From Deltaproteobacteria bacterium (lineage in GTDB: Bacteria; Desulfobacterota; UBA8473): DNA of 21,663 bases. Shown piece by piece: positions 13,842 through 21,546 of this stretch (the stretch's first letter is position 1; each line of letters opens with the position of its first letter). The notes below the pieces were generated by a model. That model was not told the DNA's origin and did no database searches. It saw only the letters and a program-made list of their open reading frames with translations. The translations under genes were made by a program, and so were the position numbers. The stretch spans positions 1-21,663 of the forward strand of contig JAUXFK010000015.1 of assembly GCA_030623035.1 (NCBI GenBank). The letters are read 5' to 3'.

Positions 13842-16082
13842 TTAGATAGAATTGACAGGCATAAGATTATATCTTTTGATCTTACTGTAGAGGGTACTTC
13901 GGCTTATCTCCAGTTTCCTGGCTGCTTTTTGTTTGTTCCAGTTTGTTTCTGAAAGGGCTTTGGATATCAACTGCTTCTCCGTTTCGCTCAAAGAAATATC
14001 AGGAAGCAGTCTATCACTTTTTGCGCTTAAGGAGATATGAGATGTTTCGATCGTATCACTCTTTGTCAGGATCACGGCCCTGGAGATAACATTTTCCAGT
14101 TCTCGGGCATTGCCTGGCCAGTGATAGTCCATCAACAAATCAATTGTTTCTCTCGAGATATCTTTAACCTTTTTATTCTCTAAAAGGTTATGCTTTTCTA
14201 AAAAATGCTGGCTAAGTAATGGGATATCGTCGGTCCTTTCTCTAAGGGGTGGAAGATGAATATTTATTACATTAAGACGATAAAAAAGATCCTCCCGAAA
14301 TTTTCTTTGCCTGACCGCCATGTATAAGTCTCTGTTTGTGGCTGCAACGATCCGTACGTCTGTCTCAATTGTCTTTTCCCCCCCCACTCGTTCAAAACGC
14401 CGATCTTGAAGCACCCTCAAAAGGAGTATCTGGGTTGCAAGAGATGCCTCACCGATCTCATCCAGAAAGAGGGTTCCCCCGTGGGCTTGCTCAAAACGGC
14501 CTTTTTTGCAACGGATAGCTCCTGTAAAAGCCCCTTTTTCATGGCCAAAGAGTTCACTTTCCAGTAAATCAGAAGGGTAAGCGGCACAATTGGCCACAAT
14601 AAAAGGGCCTCCATCTCGTGGGCTTGATTCATGGATCGCTTTGGCGACTAACTCTTTTCCGGTGCCGCTTTCACCTGTTATCAGTATCGTGGCGTTGGAT
14701 TGAGCAACATCAGGGATAAAATCGTAGATCTTTTGCATCTCCTGGCTCTTGCCGACCATCCTCATGAAAGAGGTGCGTCCCTTGATCTGGTCTTTGAGCA
14801 TCTGAATTTGTTCATCAATCTCCACTGCCTGAACTACAGGGTCTGTAGCATAAGCCATCAGAGTAGAAACAAGCCTTAAATTCTCTGGTGCTATGCCCAA
14901 CTCTTCAGGAAAAATAATCATCAAAAGGCCGACTCCTTCTGCATTCTTGACTAAAGGAAATAGGAACCAGCCAAAATAAACATCAAGAGAGTTGAGAAAA
15001 CCGGTCTGGTTACTTCGACTGATAAGAGCGGTTTCTGACCTTTTCCTTAGCCAATCTATAAGATTCCCCCATCCCTGACTCTCGATCAAATTGGAGAAGG
15101 CCTCTATTACATAACCGTGTTTATTTGGGTAAATCGGAGGTAAAAAATCGTCTCTTTTACTATTGAGAAGGAACAAACCAATCTCGCTTCTAGGAAAGAT
15201 ATTTTTTATAATCTCGAATAGATGCATAGTTATATTGGATAAGGTCGGCCTCGATATTACCCTCTCTGTGAACTGGTGTAATATATCCAGGTCTCGCTTT
15301 GCTTTTTCTCTCTCTGTTATATCCTGACCTATACAGACTACGCCGACAATGTTCTTTTCGGTATCCTTCATAAACGTATTGTTCCATGCCATATATCGTT
15401 TTCGGCCATCTTTTGTAATCAGGAAGTTACCTTTTTCAATGTCCGCATTTTCAAAGACACCAAATATGGATTCCCAATCTCTACCAATAACCTCGTCCAG
15501 GGTATATCCCGATATGGATCTGGCGGCTGCATTAAAGTATGTAATCCTTCCCTCTCTGTCCAGGGTTACGATAAACGACCTGGTGGTTTCCCATATTCTT
15601 TCTAAGAGTTCCCTTTCGTGATGCATCGTGTTTTCCCGGTCTGAAAAATCGGTTACGTCCTTCGCATAGAGTACCAAACGGTCTAATCGACTGTCACCTC
15701 CCCTCACAGGTATGGCCTGGGTAGGAGAAATCCTCTCATCCCCTGCCAAAATACATGAGTAGCGATTACGGAAAACTTCGGATTCATTATCGTATCGTAC
15801 AGCTAGCTGAATCGGACAGGTCCGTTCTCCAACAGGGCAATGATGATGAAGTGCCTTAAGGATTCCATAGCAAGTCTTATTTCTGATCTGTTCTAAGTTG
15901 GTTTTCCTCAGTTTACAGAAGGTTTGGTTTGCCCACACAATTTTATAATTTGTGACATCGATAACCAGAATTATATCTGTGCTATGTTTTGAGACATGCT
16001 TAGCAACCTGTATATCTTCTGTTTCAAAGGATTCAATTTCGTTTTGTGCTGAAATGGCGTGCGAACTCTTTACCTTGGACAT
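13842..16082 (-). CDS. Sigma-54-dependent transcriptional activator with PAS-PAS-GAF sensory region
   Basis: 746 aa, cytoplasmic. A first PAS domain (about 30-145) carries a cysteine/histidine cluster (C71, H79-H81, C82, C89). A second PAS (about 160-258) has TYFNAAARSISGYTLDE, and a GAF-like region (about 265-420) follows. The AAA+ domain (about 438-680) has Walker A GESGTGKE (470-477), the sigma-54 contact loop GAFTGA (517-522), Walker B GGTLFLDEIG (535-544) and WPGNARELEN (655-664). A Fis-type helix-turn-helix ends the protein (about 702-742). It should hydrolyse ATP to open sigma-54 promoters. There is no receiver domain, so it senses small molecules or redox rather than taking phosphate from the local kinases. 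A GGGGAGGA ribosome site lies about 9 bases before the ATG. Tandem dyad sites beyond its stop codon are plausible targets. Confidence 0.93.
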   Translation of the reverse strand: MSKVKSSHAISAQNEIESFETEDIQVAKHVSKHSTDIILVIDVTNYKIVWANQTFCKLRKTNLEQIRNKTCYGILKALHHHCPVGERTCPIQLAVRYDNESEVFRNRYSCILAGDERISPTQAIPVRGGDSRLDRLVLYAKDVTDFSDRENTMHHERELLERIWETTRSFIVTLDREGRITYFNAAARSISGYTLDEVIGRDWESIFGVFENADIEKGNFLITKDGRKRYMAWNNTFMKDTEKNIVGVVCIGQDITEREKAKRDLDILHQFTERVISRPTLSNITMHLFEIIKNIFPRSEIGLFLLNSKRDDFLPPIYPNKHGYVIEAFSNLIESQGWGNLIDWLRKRSETALISRSNQTGFLNSLDVYFGWFLFPLVKNAEGVGLLMIIFPEELGIAPENLRLVSTLMAYATDPVVQAVEIDEQIQMLKDQIKGRTSFMRMVGKSQEMQKIYDFIPDVAQSNATILITGESGTGKELVAKAIHESSPRDGGPFIVANCAAYPSDLLESELFGHEKGAFTGAIRCKKGRFEQAHGGTLFLDEIGEASLATQILLLRVLQDRRFERVGGEKTIETDVRIVAATNRDLYMAVRQRKFREDLFYRLNVINIHLPPLRERTDDIPLLSQHFLEKHNLLENKKVKDISRETIDLLMDYHWPGNARELENVISRAVILTKSDTIETSHISLSAKSDRLLPDISLSETEKQLISKALSETNWNKQKAARKLEISRSTLYSKIKRYNLMPVNSI

Positions 16083-16123
16083 ACAGCCCGATCCTCCCCT
16101 GGTTTTGTCGATGCATCTTTCAT
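16070..16123 (-). CDS. Possible 17-codon upstream ORF overlapping the sigma-54 activator start
   Basis: ATG at 16123 preceded closely by AAGGAGG (3-base gap, short). It reads MKDASTKPGEDRAVCPR then TAA, ending 13 bases inside the activator gene in a different frame. The arrangement would allow translational coupling. It is very short, so chance is quite possible. No known leader-peptide family is recognised. Confidence 0.25.
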   Translation of the reverse strand: MKDASTKPGEDRAVCPR

Positions 16124-16160
16124 ATTCCTCCTTAAAGGATGGTGACTTTATTTAAACAAA

Positions 16161-16410
16161 TTCGACCTGTGCAGTTAGTCGAAACAAATATGATTTGAAT
16201 GATCTTTGACGAACATTCTTGATTCATTTTGCGAAAGATTCTTAGTGAGCGAAGCCAAAAATTGCAGATTTGTTTGAAGGAGCTTGCGACTGAGTTATCT
16301 GCAATTTAGCGTATAGAACTTAGAATCTTCAAAATGAATCAAGCCGTGAGGAAAAGATTGTTCAAATCATAAGGCACCAGCACAATGATTGGGTAACTGC
16401 ACAGGTGGAA
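16161..16410. mobile_element. MITE-like 250-bp palindromic element (no coding capacity)
   Basis: Terminal inverted repeats of 17 bases, 16161-16177 (TTCGACCTGTGCAGTTA) and the complement of 16394-16410, have one mismatch. Subterminal arms also pair: ATGATTTGAA near 16190-16199 with TTCAAATCAT at 16361-16370, CTTGATTCATTTTG at 16218-16231 with CAAAATGAATCAAG at 16330-16343, and AAATTGCAGA near 16258-16268 with TCTGCAATTT near 16298-16307. It fills most of the 426-base gap between the activator and the receiver gene at 16509. No open frame was found in it. It is either a non-autonomous transposon remnant or a large structured RNA element; a short A-rich flank makes any target duplication unclear. 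Confidence 0.6.
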
Positions 16411-16414
16411 AAAA

Positions 16415-16443
16415 TTGACAATTTCCGATTAGGATATTATTAT
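16415..16443 (+). promoter_or_regulatory. Sigma-70-like promoter reading antisense to the receiver/kinase pair
   Basis: TTGACA at 16415-16420 and TATTAT at 16438-16443, spaced by exactly 17 bases, is a near-consensus match. It points right, but no plus-strand gene follows; transcription would enter the 3' end of the receiver gene at 16509-16937. It starts 5 bases outside the palindromic element. About 60-80 bases downstream are a 7-bp stem (16489-16495 with 16515-16521) and six T (16528-16533). Confidence 0.4.
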
Positions 16444-16508
16444 CACGCACGAATGTAGACCAGCATACAGGCAATAGCGTCTTGTTTACCGGTATACACG
16501 AGATTGCA

Positions 16509-16937
16509 TTACCAATATCGGAGCAGCTTTTTTATCTGGACTGATCGGACCTTTTGTTCTTGAGCGTCCTTCTTCTCAATTGCCTGGGCAATCTTTTTCA
16601 GAAGCTCTTCCAGCTTTATAGGTTTCATAAGATAATCAAAGGCCCCCAGTTTCATCCCGTCTATACTCGTTTCCACAGAGGCATGCCCGGTAAGCAAGAT
16701 AACCTCGGTAAGGGGGTATAGCTTTTTGATCTCCTTCAGCACATCTATGCCGTCCATACCTCCGGGCATTTTGATATCCAGGACAACGACATCAAAGGGC
16801 TTTACCTTCAGTACTTCCAGAGCTTCCTCTCCGCTTCGAGAGCCTGTTGCGTCAATATCTCGTTTTTTCAAGCGGTTTATAATGGTCTCCAAAAAATCTT
16901 CTTCGTCATCAACAATTAAAACATTGAAATAATGCAT
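16509..16937 (-). CDS. Stand-alone receiver response regulator
   Basis: 142 aa. The receiver spans about 3-123 with D10/D11 acidic pair, phospho-acceptor D54 in VVLDIKMPGG, T83 in LLTGHA and K105 in YLMKP. The loop after D54 reads MPGGMDG, one glycine longer than in the other receivers of the window. A short charged tail ends KKLLRYW; no output domain is present. The gene starts 14 bases after the Cache kinase stop codon, with GGGGGAG 3 bases before its ATG, so the two are co-transcribed and it is very likely that kinase's partner. Its tail lacks the PRDIL motif of the two left-hand receivers. Confidence 0.92.
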   Translation of the reverse strand: MHYFNVLIVDDEEDFLETIINRLKKRDIDATGSRSGEEALEVLKVKPFDVVVLDIKMPGGMDGIDVLKEIKKLYPLTEVILLTGHASVETSIDGMKLGAFDYLMKPIKLEELLKKIAQAIEKKDAQEQKVRSVQIKKLLRYW

Positions 16938-16951
16938 ATGCTCCCCCAGTC

Positions 16952-18646
16952 TTACTTCCTTTCAGGCACCAGAATCGGCACCTCAATGGTGAAGGTTGAA
17001 CCTTTTCCGATGCTGCTTTCCAAACGCATCGTACCTTCCATCTTTTCAATGATACTATAGCTGACCCATAGTCCAAGGCCTGTTCCCTTTCCGGTTTCTT
17101 TTGTGGTAAAAAAAGGATCGAAAACATTCTTTTGCTTCTCAGGTGGAATCCCTACTCCATTATCCGTAACACTGATACAAATACGGGAAACGATCCGCCA
17201 GCTTTTCACTATAATTAAACCGTTTTTACCAATGGCGTCAATGGCATTGGTAAGGAGGTTCAAGAATACTTGCTGGAGTTGGCTCTGATCCCCGGCTATA
17301 ATCGGCAGGTTGTTACATAGTCTCGTTTGGGTTTCAATATTGTTTATCCGTGCATAATTTTCCAAAAGACTTATAGTCTGGTTGATCGTATCATTTATAT
17401 TGACATTCTCAAGTTTGGGCTCCATCTTTCTGGCGTATCCAAGCATATTTTGAACCACCTTTTTCGCCCGATCAACATGTTCTTCAATCTTTTTTATAGA
17501 TGTCTTGAATTCATCTAAATTCCTGCTTTTCTTGAATTGTTCTTCAGCTAAAAGGTCTTCCATCCATCCGGTTTTTTGTATAATAACCGCTAGTGGATTA
17601 TTGATTTCATGTGCGACCCCTGCTGCCATCTTACCCAGTGCCGCCAGTTTATCTGATTGAACGAGTTGTGCATTGAGTTCTTGCATCCTTGTATCTGTCT
17701 GTTGGATTCGGCCGACAGCAAGGCGCGTAGTAAAGATAGTCGTTATGACAATCACGATAAAGCCGATGAAAATGATTATGAATTCCACATTCCGCACAGC
17801 AAATAGACTTGCCATTTGCTCGGCAGGATCTTGATTGATAATAAGAAGCCATTTATCATTTTTTAGCCAACTACCAGCATAGAGTAGTTCCCTGCCTTGA
17901 CTATTTTTAAGTGTTACAGCCGTCACCCTCTTTCCAAACTGACTTGTGTTCAAACTTGATTGAGACAGTATCTTCCCAGTAAAACGCGGATGGGTCTGAA
18001 AGATTCCATCTCTATTGATGAGATAAGCATCCCCTGTTCGTCCGATCTGGGCAGATCGGACGATGTCACTCAGGATTTCAGGGTCGATCGTAGCCCTGAG
18101 AATCCAGCTCTCTTTGTTCTCATGACGGCGAACAGCAATGATAAAATGGGGCTGTTTCCTGAAGCCCATATACACGTCACTTAAAAAGACACCTTTACTC
18201 ATGACTTCTGCAAACCATGGTTGATCATAGTAATTCAGTCCCTTAAGATCGTAAGGTCCCACATAGGCTCGGTGATAACCCTTTATATCAATAACACCCA
18301 GATCAACAAAAGCACCTGCCCTTAAATTCATTACTCTAAATATGCTGGATAGGTTCTCCTCTCTGATTATTTCGCTGAAAATATGGGTGTCAGCCATGGC
18401 GCTCAGAATTGCGGTGCGTTCCTTCAAAAAAAGATCGACCGCTTCTGCCCTGGCCTGGGCGCGATATTTGATCTGTTCTTCAGTGTTGTCTTTTAAGGTC
18501 AGGGCAAACTGATAATACATCATTGCGCCTAATATGATAAGGGGAGTAAAAGACACCACCAATGTAATAATTAGCATCTTTCTTTGAAGGTCTTTGTACA
18601 GCAGAGTTTTCACGAACGAATCCGAAACTTTAAAGGCGCATTTCAT
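16952..18646 (-). CDS. Membrane sensor histidine kinase with double-Cache-like sensor
   Basis: 564 aa from the ATG at 18646. The open frame reaches a TTG at 18733, but a promoter-like TTGTCA-17-TATATT (18701-18673) lies inside that extension and the added residues have no counterpart in the paralogue at 4915-6597. The ribosome site at 18646 is weak, so the start is uncertain. TM1 is about 24-43 and TM2 about 287-307. The sensor between them has FVDLGVIDIKG, VGPYDLKG, SDVYMGFRKQPHF (156-168) and TGDAYLINRDG. HisKA has H346 in VAHEINNPL; the N-box is at N463/N467, with DNGVGI (495-500) and GTGLGLW (521-527). It should autophosphorylate on an external cue and pass phosphate to the receiver encoded 14 bases downstream. 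Confidence 0.88.
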   Translation of the reverse strand: MKCAFKVSDSFVKTLLYKDLQRKMLIITLVVSFTPLIILGAMMYYQFALTLKDNTEEQIKYRAQARAEAVDLFLKERTAILSAMADTHIFSEIIREENLSSIFRVMNLRAGAFVDLGVIDIKGYHRAYVGPYDLKGLNYYDQPWFAEVMSKGVFLSDVYMGFRKQPHFIIAVRRHENKESWILRATIDPEILSDIVRSAQIGRTGDAYLINRDGIFQTHPRFTGKILSQSSLNTSQFGKRVTAVTLKNSQGRELLYAGSWLKNDKWLLIINQDPAEQMASLFAVRNVEFIIIFIGFIVIVITTIFTTRLAVGRIQQTDTRMQELNAQLVQSDKLAALGKMAAGVAHEINNPLAVIIQKTGWMEDLLAEEQFKKSRNLDEFKTSIKKIEEHVDRAKKVVQNMLGYARKMEPKLENVNINDTINQTISLLENYARINNIETQTRLCNNLPIIAGDQSQLQQVFLNLLTNAIDAIGKNGLIIVKSWRIVSRICISVTDNGVGIPPEKQKNVFDPFFTTKETGKGTGLGLWVSYSIIEKMEGTMRLESSIGKGSTFTIEVPILVPERK

Positions 18647-18672
18647 GTATGGAATTAAACACTCAGTATCTA

Positions 18673-18701
18673 AATATACTACACTTTTTTCTGTTTGACA
18701 A
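18673..18701 (-). promoter_or_regulatory. Candidate sigma-70-type promoter for the kinase/receiver pair
   Basis: On the minus strand, TTGTCA (18701-18696), a 17-base spacer and TATATT (18678-18673). The predicted transcript start falls about 20 bases before the ATG at 18646. This supports that ATG over upstream TTG/ATG choices. Confidence 0.45.
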
Positions 18702-18752
18702 TTTCTTTTCTTCATACATGCACTTTTTTCCAAATTCCAATAGCAAAAATGT

Positions 18753-18781
18753 TTGACTATAGGTCGTATTCAGGATATAAC
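18753..18781 (+). promoter_or_regulatory. Candidate sigma-70-type promoter for the receiver-TauE operon
   Basis: TTGACT at 18753-18758 and TATAAC at 18776-18781 with a 17-base spacer, in the divergent region between the kinase and the rightward operon. The leader to the ATG at 18930 would be about 140 bases. It contains an imperfect hairpin (ACGGTTCAA near 18830 against TTGTAAACCGT near 18852-18862) that may be regulatory. Confidence 0.5.
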
Positions 18782-18929
18782 TGACGTATTTTAAACAAAA
18801 TTCTCGCTTTAAACGTGACACACGACAACGGTTCAACTATATTGTTTTATTTGTAAACCGTGTTATTTTTCCGTCCGGATGTGAAGGATCGAGGGCGTAT
18901 TTGAAGAACAATGAGTAGGGGGACCTTTA

Positions 18930-19352
18930 ATGGATGATTTTAACATCCTGCTGGTCGATGATGAAACAGAGTTTTTAGAAACACTGGTAAAAAGGCTAAA
19001 AAAACGAAGGTTGAATATCAGCGGAGTAAAGAGCGGAGAAGAGGCACTTGTAATCGTGGGAGAAAAGGGCGTTGATGTCGTTGTTCTGGATGTAAGGATG
19101 CCCGGCATTGACGGCATACAAACATTGAAGGAGATTAAGGAGATAAATCCTTTAATCGAGGTGATTATGCTAACGGGTCACGCTTCCCTTGAGGTTGCCG
19201 TTGAAGGAATGGAATTCGGTGCCTTTGACTATCTTATGAAGCCGATAGATATCGATGAACTCTTGTACAAGATTGAAGACGCTTATAAGAAAAAGAAGAT
19301 ACAAGAGGAAAAGATAAAGAGTATTGAGAGGATGAAAGATTCACTTCAGTAG
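18930..19352 (+). CDS. Stand-alone receiver response regulator, first gene of the TauE operon
   Basis: 140 aa. The receiver spans about 3-122 with D10/D11 acidic pair, phospho-acceptor D54 in VVLDVRMPGIDG, T82 in MLTGHA and K104 in YLMKP. A lysine-rich, probably helical tail (119-140) follows; there is no output domain. A GGGGGA ribosome site lies about 6 bases before the ATG. It is transcribed divergently from the kinase at 16952-18646 and precedes the TauE/SafE permease by 56 bases. It resembles the receiver at 16509-16937 (shared FLET...RLKKR and SGEEAL), so both may be served by the same kinase. A free receiver heading a permease operon parallels the receiver-DASS fusion elsewhere in the cluster. 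Confidence 0.9.
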   Translation: MDDFNILLVDDETEFLETLVKRLKKRRLNISGVKSGEEALVIVGEKGVDVVVLDVRMPGIDGIQTLKEIKEINPLIEVIMLTGHASLEVAVEGMEFGAFDYLMKPIDIDELLYKIEDAYKKKKIQEEKIKSIERMKDSLQ

Positions 19353-19408
19353 AGATCTATCACAGGTTGATTTTCTGAAATTACAGAAAAGGAAGGAGCG
19401 GTATTGAG

Positions 19409-20710
19409 ATGAAGTTCTTTAGGGAGTGGGGCAGGTTTATGATGATGGGCGCTAAAGCACACGCGAAGTGGGAGTTGGATATATCCAATACAATACTCGG
19501 CGATAAGAAAAGGATTTTTATTCTCGGTCTTCTAATGCTTCCTGTAATATTCGTGGGACTTGCATTTGCAGAGCAGATTAGTACAGCCCTGCCCGATGTG
19601 CTGGGAGGTAAAAAGGCTTACAGCCCGGCCTATTATAGTACAGGTATATTTATCGTATCCATATTGATCGGCCTGGGCGCCGGTCTTATCACTGGCTGTA
19701 TCGGTGCTGGAGGAGGGTTCATTATTGCACCGGCGCTGATGAGTGCCGGCATTAAGGGCATATTAGCCGTTGGAACGGATCTCTTCCATATCTTTGCCAA
19801 AGCCATAATGGGAAGTGTGATCCACAGAAAGCTGGGGAACGTCTCTGTCCCCCTTGCAGCGGTTTTTTTGATTGGGGCAATAATAGGGGCAACAGCAGGC
19901 GGCGTTATAAACCGTATACTTTACGAGATCAACCCTGTACTCAGTGATGCTTTTATAACGACCATATATTCCTGTATGCTGGGTTTCCTTGGAATCTACG
20001 CGTTGACAGATTTTCTCAAGGCGAGAAAGACCGAAATAGATATCCATGCACCCCATGGAGGGAGTGACCATGATGGAAAAATTGAAGGAGCTGAGATGGG
20101 CAATCTTTCAAAGAGGATTCAATCTGTAAAGATTCCTCCTATGGTCAAATTCGATTACGGTCTTACCCCTACAGGGCGGAGCATCTCCTGGGTTTTCCTG
20201 GTACTCAGCGGAGCCATAGTGGGGATGGCCGCGGGAATCATGGGAGTTGGAGGCGGATTTTTGACCTTTCCCATATTCGTATATATGCTTGGTGTATCGT
20301 CCATGACCACAGTGGGAACCGACATCTTCCAAATCGTTTTCACGGCCGGATATGCCTCAATAAGCCAGTATGCTATCTATGGATTTGTCTTTTATACGCT
20401 GGCTATGGGCATGCTTTTAGGCTCCCTGATCGGCATCCAGATAGGAGCAATGGTTACAAAGGTGGTTTCAGGCGTCACAATCCGTGGCTTCTACGCAATG
20501 GCCGTTTTAGCCGGTTTTGTCAATCGCATCTTTGCCCTGCCGGGTAAATTGGGTGAATTGGATGTCATTCCAATATCAAAGGGAACCGCTGCCATCCTGG
20601 AGACATTCGGAATATGGGCCTTTTTTATCGTAATCGGCGGGTTTTCTGTCTGGGTGATTGGTACGTTTCTTTCGAATATTGAAAATCTTAAGGGAAAGGA
20701 GGCGAAATAA
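19409..20710 (+). CDS. TauE/SafE-family membrane permease (anion exporter family)
   Basis: 433 aa polytopic inner-membrane protein. A cytoplasmic start (1-34, including AHAKWELDIS) is followed by TM1 (about 36-54), then the two related TauE halves. The first has GCIGAGGGFIIAP (97-109) and VGTDLFHIFAKA; the second has GIMGVGGGFLTFP (277-289) and VGTDIFQIVFTAG. This internal duplication is diagnostic of the family. A hydrophilic, histidine-containing linker (about 204-255) separates the halves. Family members have been proposed to move sulfite, sulfoacetate or other organosulfur anions; no specific substrate can be assigned. A GGAAGGAG ribosome site lies about 10 bases before the ATG. It overlaps the next gene by one base (TAATG), and the receiver gene lies 56 bases upstream. 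Confidence 0.9.
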   Translation: MKFFREWGRFMMMGAKAHAKWELDISNTILGDKKRIFILGLLMLPVIFVGLAFAEQISTALPDVLGGKKAYSPAYYSTGIFIVSILIGLGAGLITGCIGAGGGFIIAPALMSAGIKGILAVGTDLFHIFAKAIMGSVIHRKLGNVSVPLAAVFLIGAIIGATAGGVINRILYEINPVLSDAFITTIYSCMLGFLGIYALTDFLKARKTEIDIHAPHGGSDHDGKIEGAEMGNLSKRIQSVKIPPMVKFDYGLTPTGRSISWVFLVLSGAIVGMAAGIMGVGGGFLTFPIFVYMLGVSSMTTVGTDIFQIVFTAGYASISQYAIYGFVFYTLAMGMLLGSLIGIQIGAMVTKVVSGVTIRGFYAMAVLAGFVNRIFALPGKLGELDVIPISKGTAAILETFGIWAFFIVIGGFSVWVIGTFLSNIENLKGKEAK

Positions 20711-21393
20711 TGATCACGCATAAGAAAGAATTCTATAAAGGCCTTGGATTGTTAATCGCATTTTTTGTTATTCTTATAATTATATTTACGCCTGTTTTCA
20801 AAGGGGAAAACGCTCTTAACTACCTGGATGCTCTGTATAACTCCATATCAAAGGGGTCAGCATATTATATTCCTAAAGTAAAGAAAGAAACGGACAAATT
20901 TAAAGGCAACTCAGTAAGCGTTACACTACTTATGACAAACAAGGACGAGGCTAAGCAGGCTGCTCTTCTTTTTACGAAAAGCAATGCAATGGTAGACGTA
21001 TCCGGCTCTGAGCTAAAAGTTACCGGTGATCTGGGCATGGTACTTGAAAACTGCCTTATCGATGCGGACAGGATGTATAAAAATAACGGCAAGACAGTCT
21101 CCGATAAGTACGGCTACGATGAAAAGAGGGTCCTTTTTAACTGGTGGAAATCATTTAAATTAATGGATAAAGATTTAAAGAAACAAAAGAAGTTCAAGGA
21201 GGCCCATGTCATTGAATTAGTGAAAAAAAAGGCTGTTGAGACCTCTTATAACTATTACGAAATCGAGCCTCAAAAGATATCTGACAGGCTTGGCCTTGTT
21301 ATTTTTTCTCTTGTGTTTTATGTGGTCTACACACTGTGGTATGGTTTCGCTATTATGTTTTTATTCGAAGGATGGGGCTTGCAGCTTGAATAG
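20710..21393 (+). CDS. Bitopic membrane protein coupled to the TauE/SafE permease (unknown family)
   Basis: 227 aa. TM1 is about residues 11-29 and TM2 about 193-217; the roughly 160-residue segment between them is hydrophilic and lysine-rich, with no cysteines apart from C115. With a short basic N-terminus inside, this middle domain would face the periplasm. It includes SVSVTLLMTNKDEAKQAALLF and a YYIPKVKKETDKFKG stretch near TM1. The start codon overlaps the permease stop (TAATG), indicating translational coupling and probably a fixed stoichiometric partnership. I do not recognise the family. A substrate-capturing or permease-stabilising subunit is plausible but inferred only from position. 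A strong terminator follows. Confidence 0.85.
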   Translation: MITHKKEFYKGLGLLIAFFVILIIIFTPVFKGENALNYLDALYNSISKGSAYYIPKVKKETDKFKGNSVSVTLLMTNKDEAKQAALLFTKSNAMVDVSGSELKVTGDLGMVLENCLIDADRMYKNNGKTVSDKYGYDEKRVLFNWWKSFKLMDKDLKKQKKFKEAHVIELVKKKAVETSYNYYEIEPQKISDRLGLVIFSLVFYVVYTLWYGFAIMFLFEGWGLQLE

Positions 21394-21456
21394 AATCATG
21401 ATTTAAAACCCCGTATTGTGTGTGAATTAGCGTTATTTGTGATTGATTTTCGGAAC

Positions 21457-21503
21457 AAAGGCTGTAGGCAGTCGGAATTTTATATCTTGCCTGTAGCCTT
21501 TTT
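21457..21503 (+). terminator. Intrinsic terminator of the receiver-TauE operon
   Basis: Arms AAAGGCTGTAGGCA (21457-21470) and TGCCTGTAGCCTTT (21488-21501) pair over all 14 positions, two of them G-U, around a 17-base loop. A T-rich tail (TTTTTGATTTTA) follows. It lies 64 bases after the last stop codon. Confidence 0.85.
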
Positions 21504-21546
21504 GATTTTATCGTGTCCGTTTCGAATGATCAGGTCTTTATTAAAG

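Noticed and set aside
18647..18733. N-terminal extension of the third Cache kinase to a TTG start
   Set aside because: The extension has no ribosome site and no homology to the paralogous kinases, and it contains a promoter-like sequence for the same gene.
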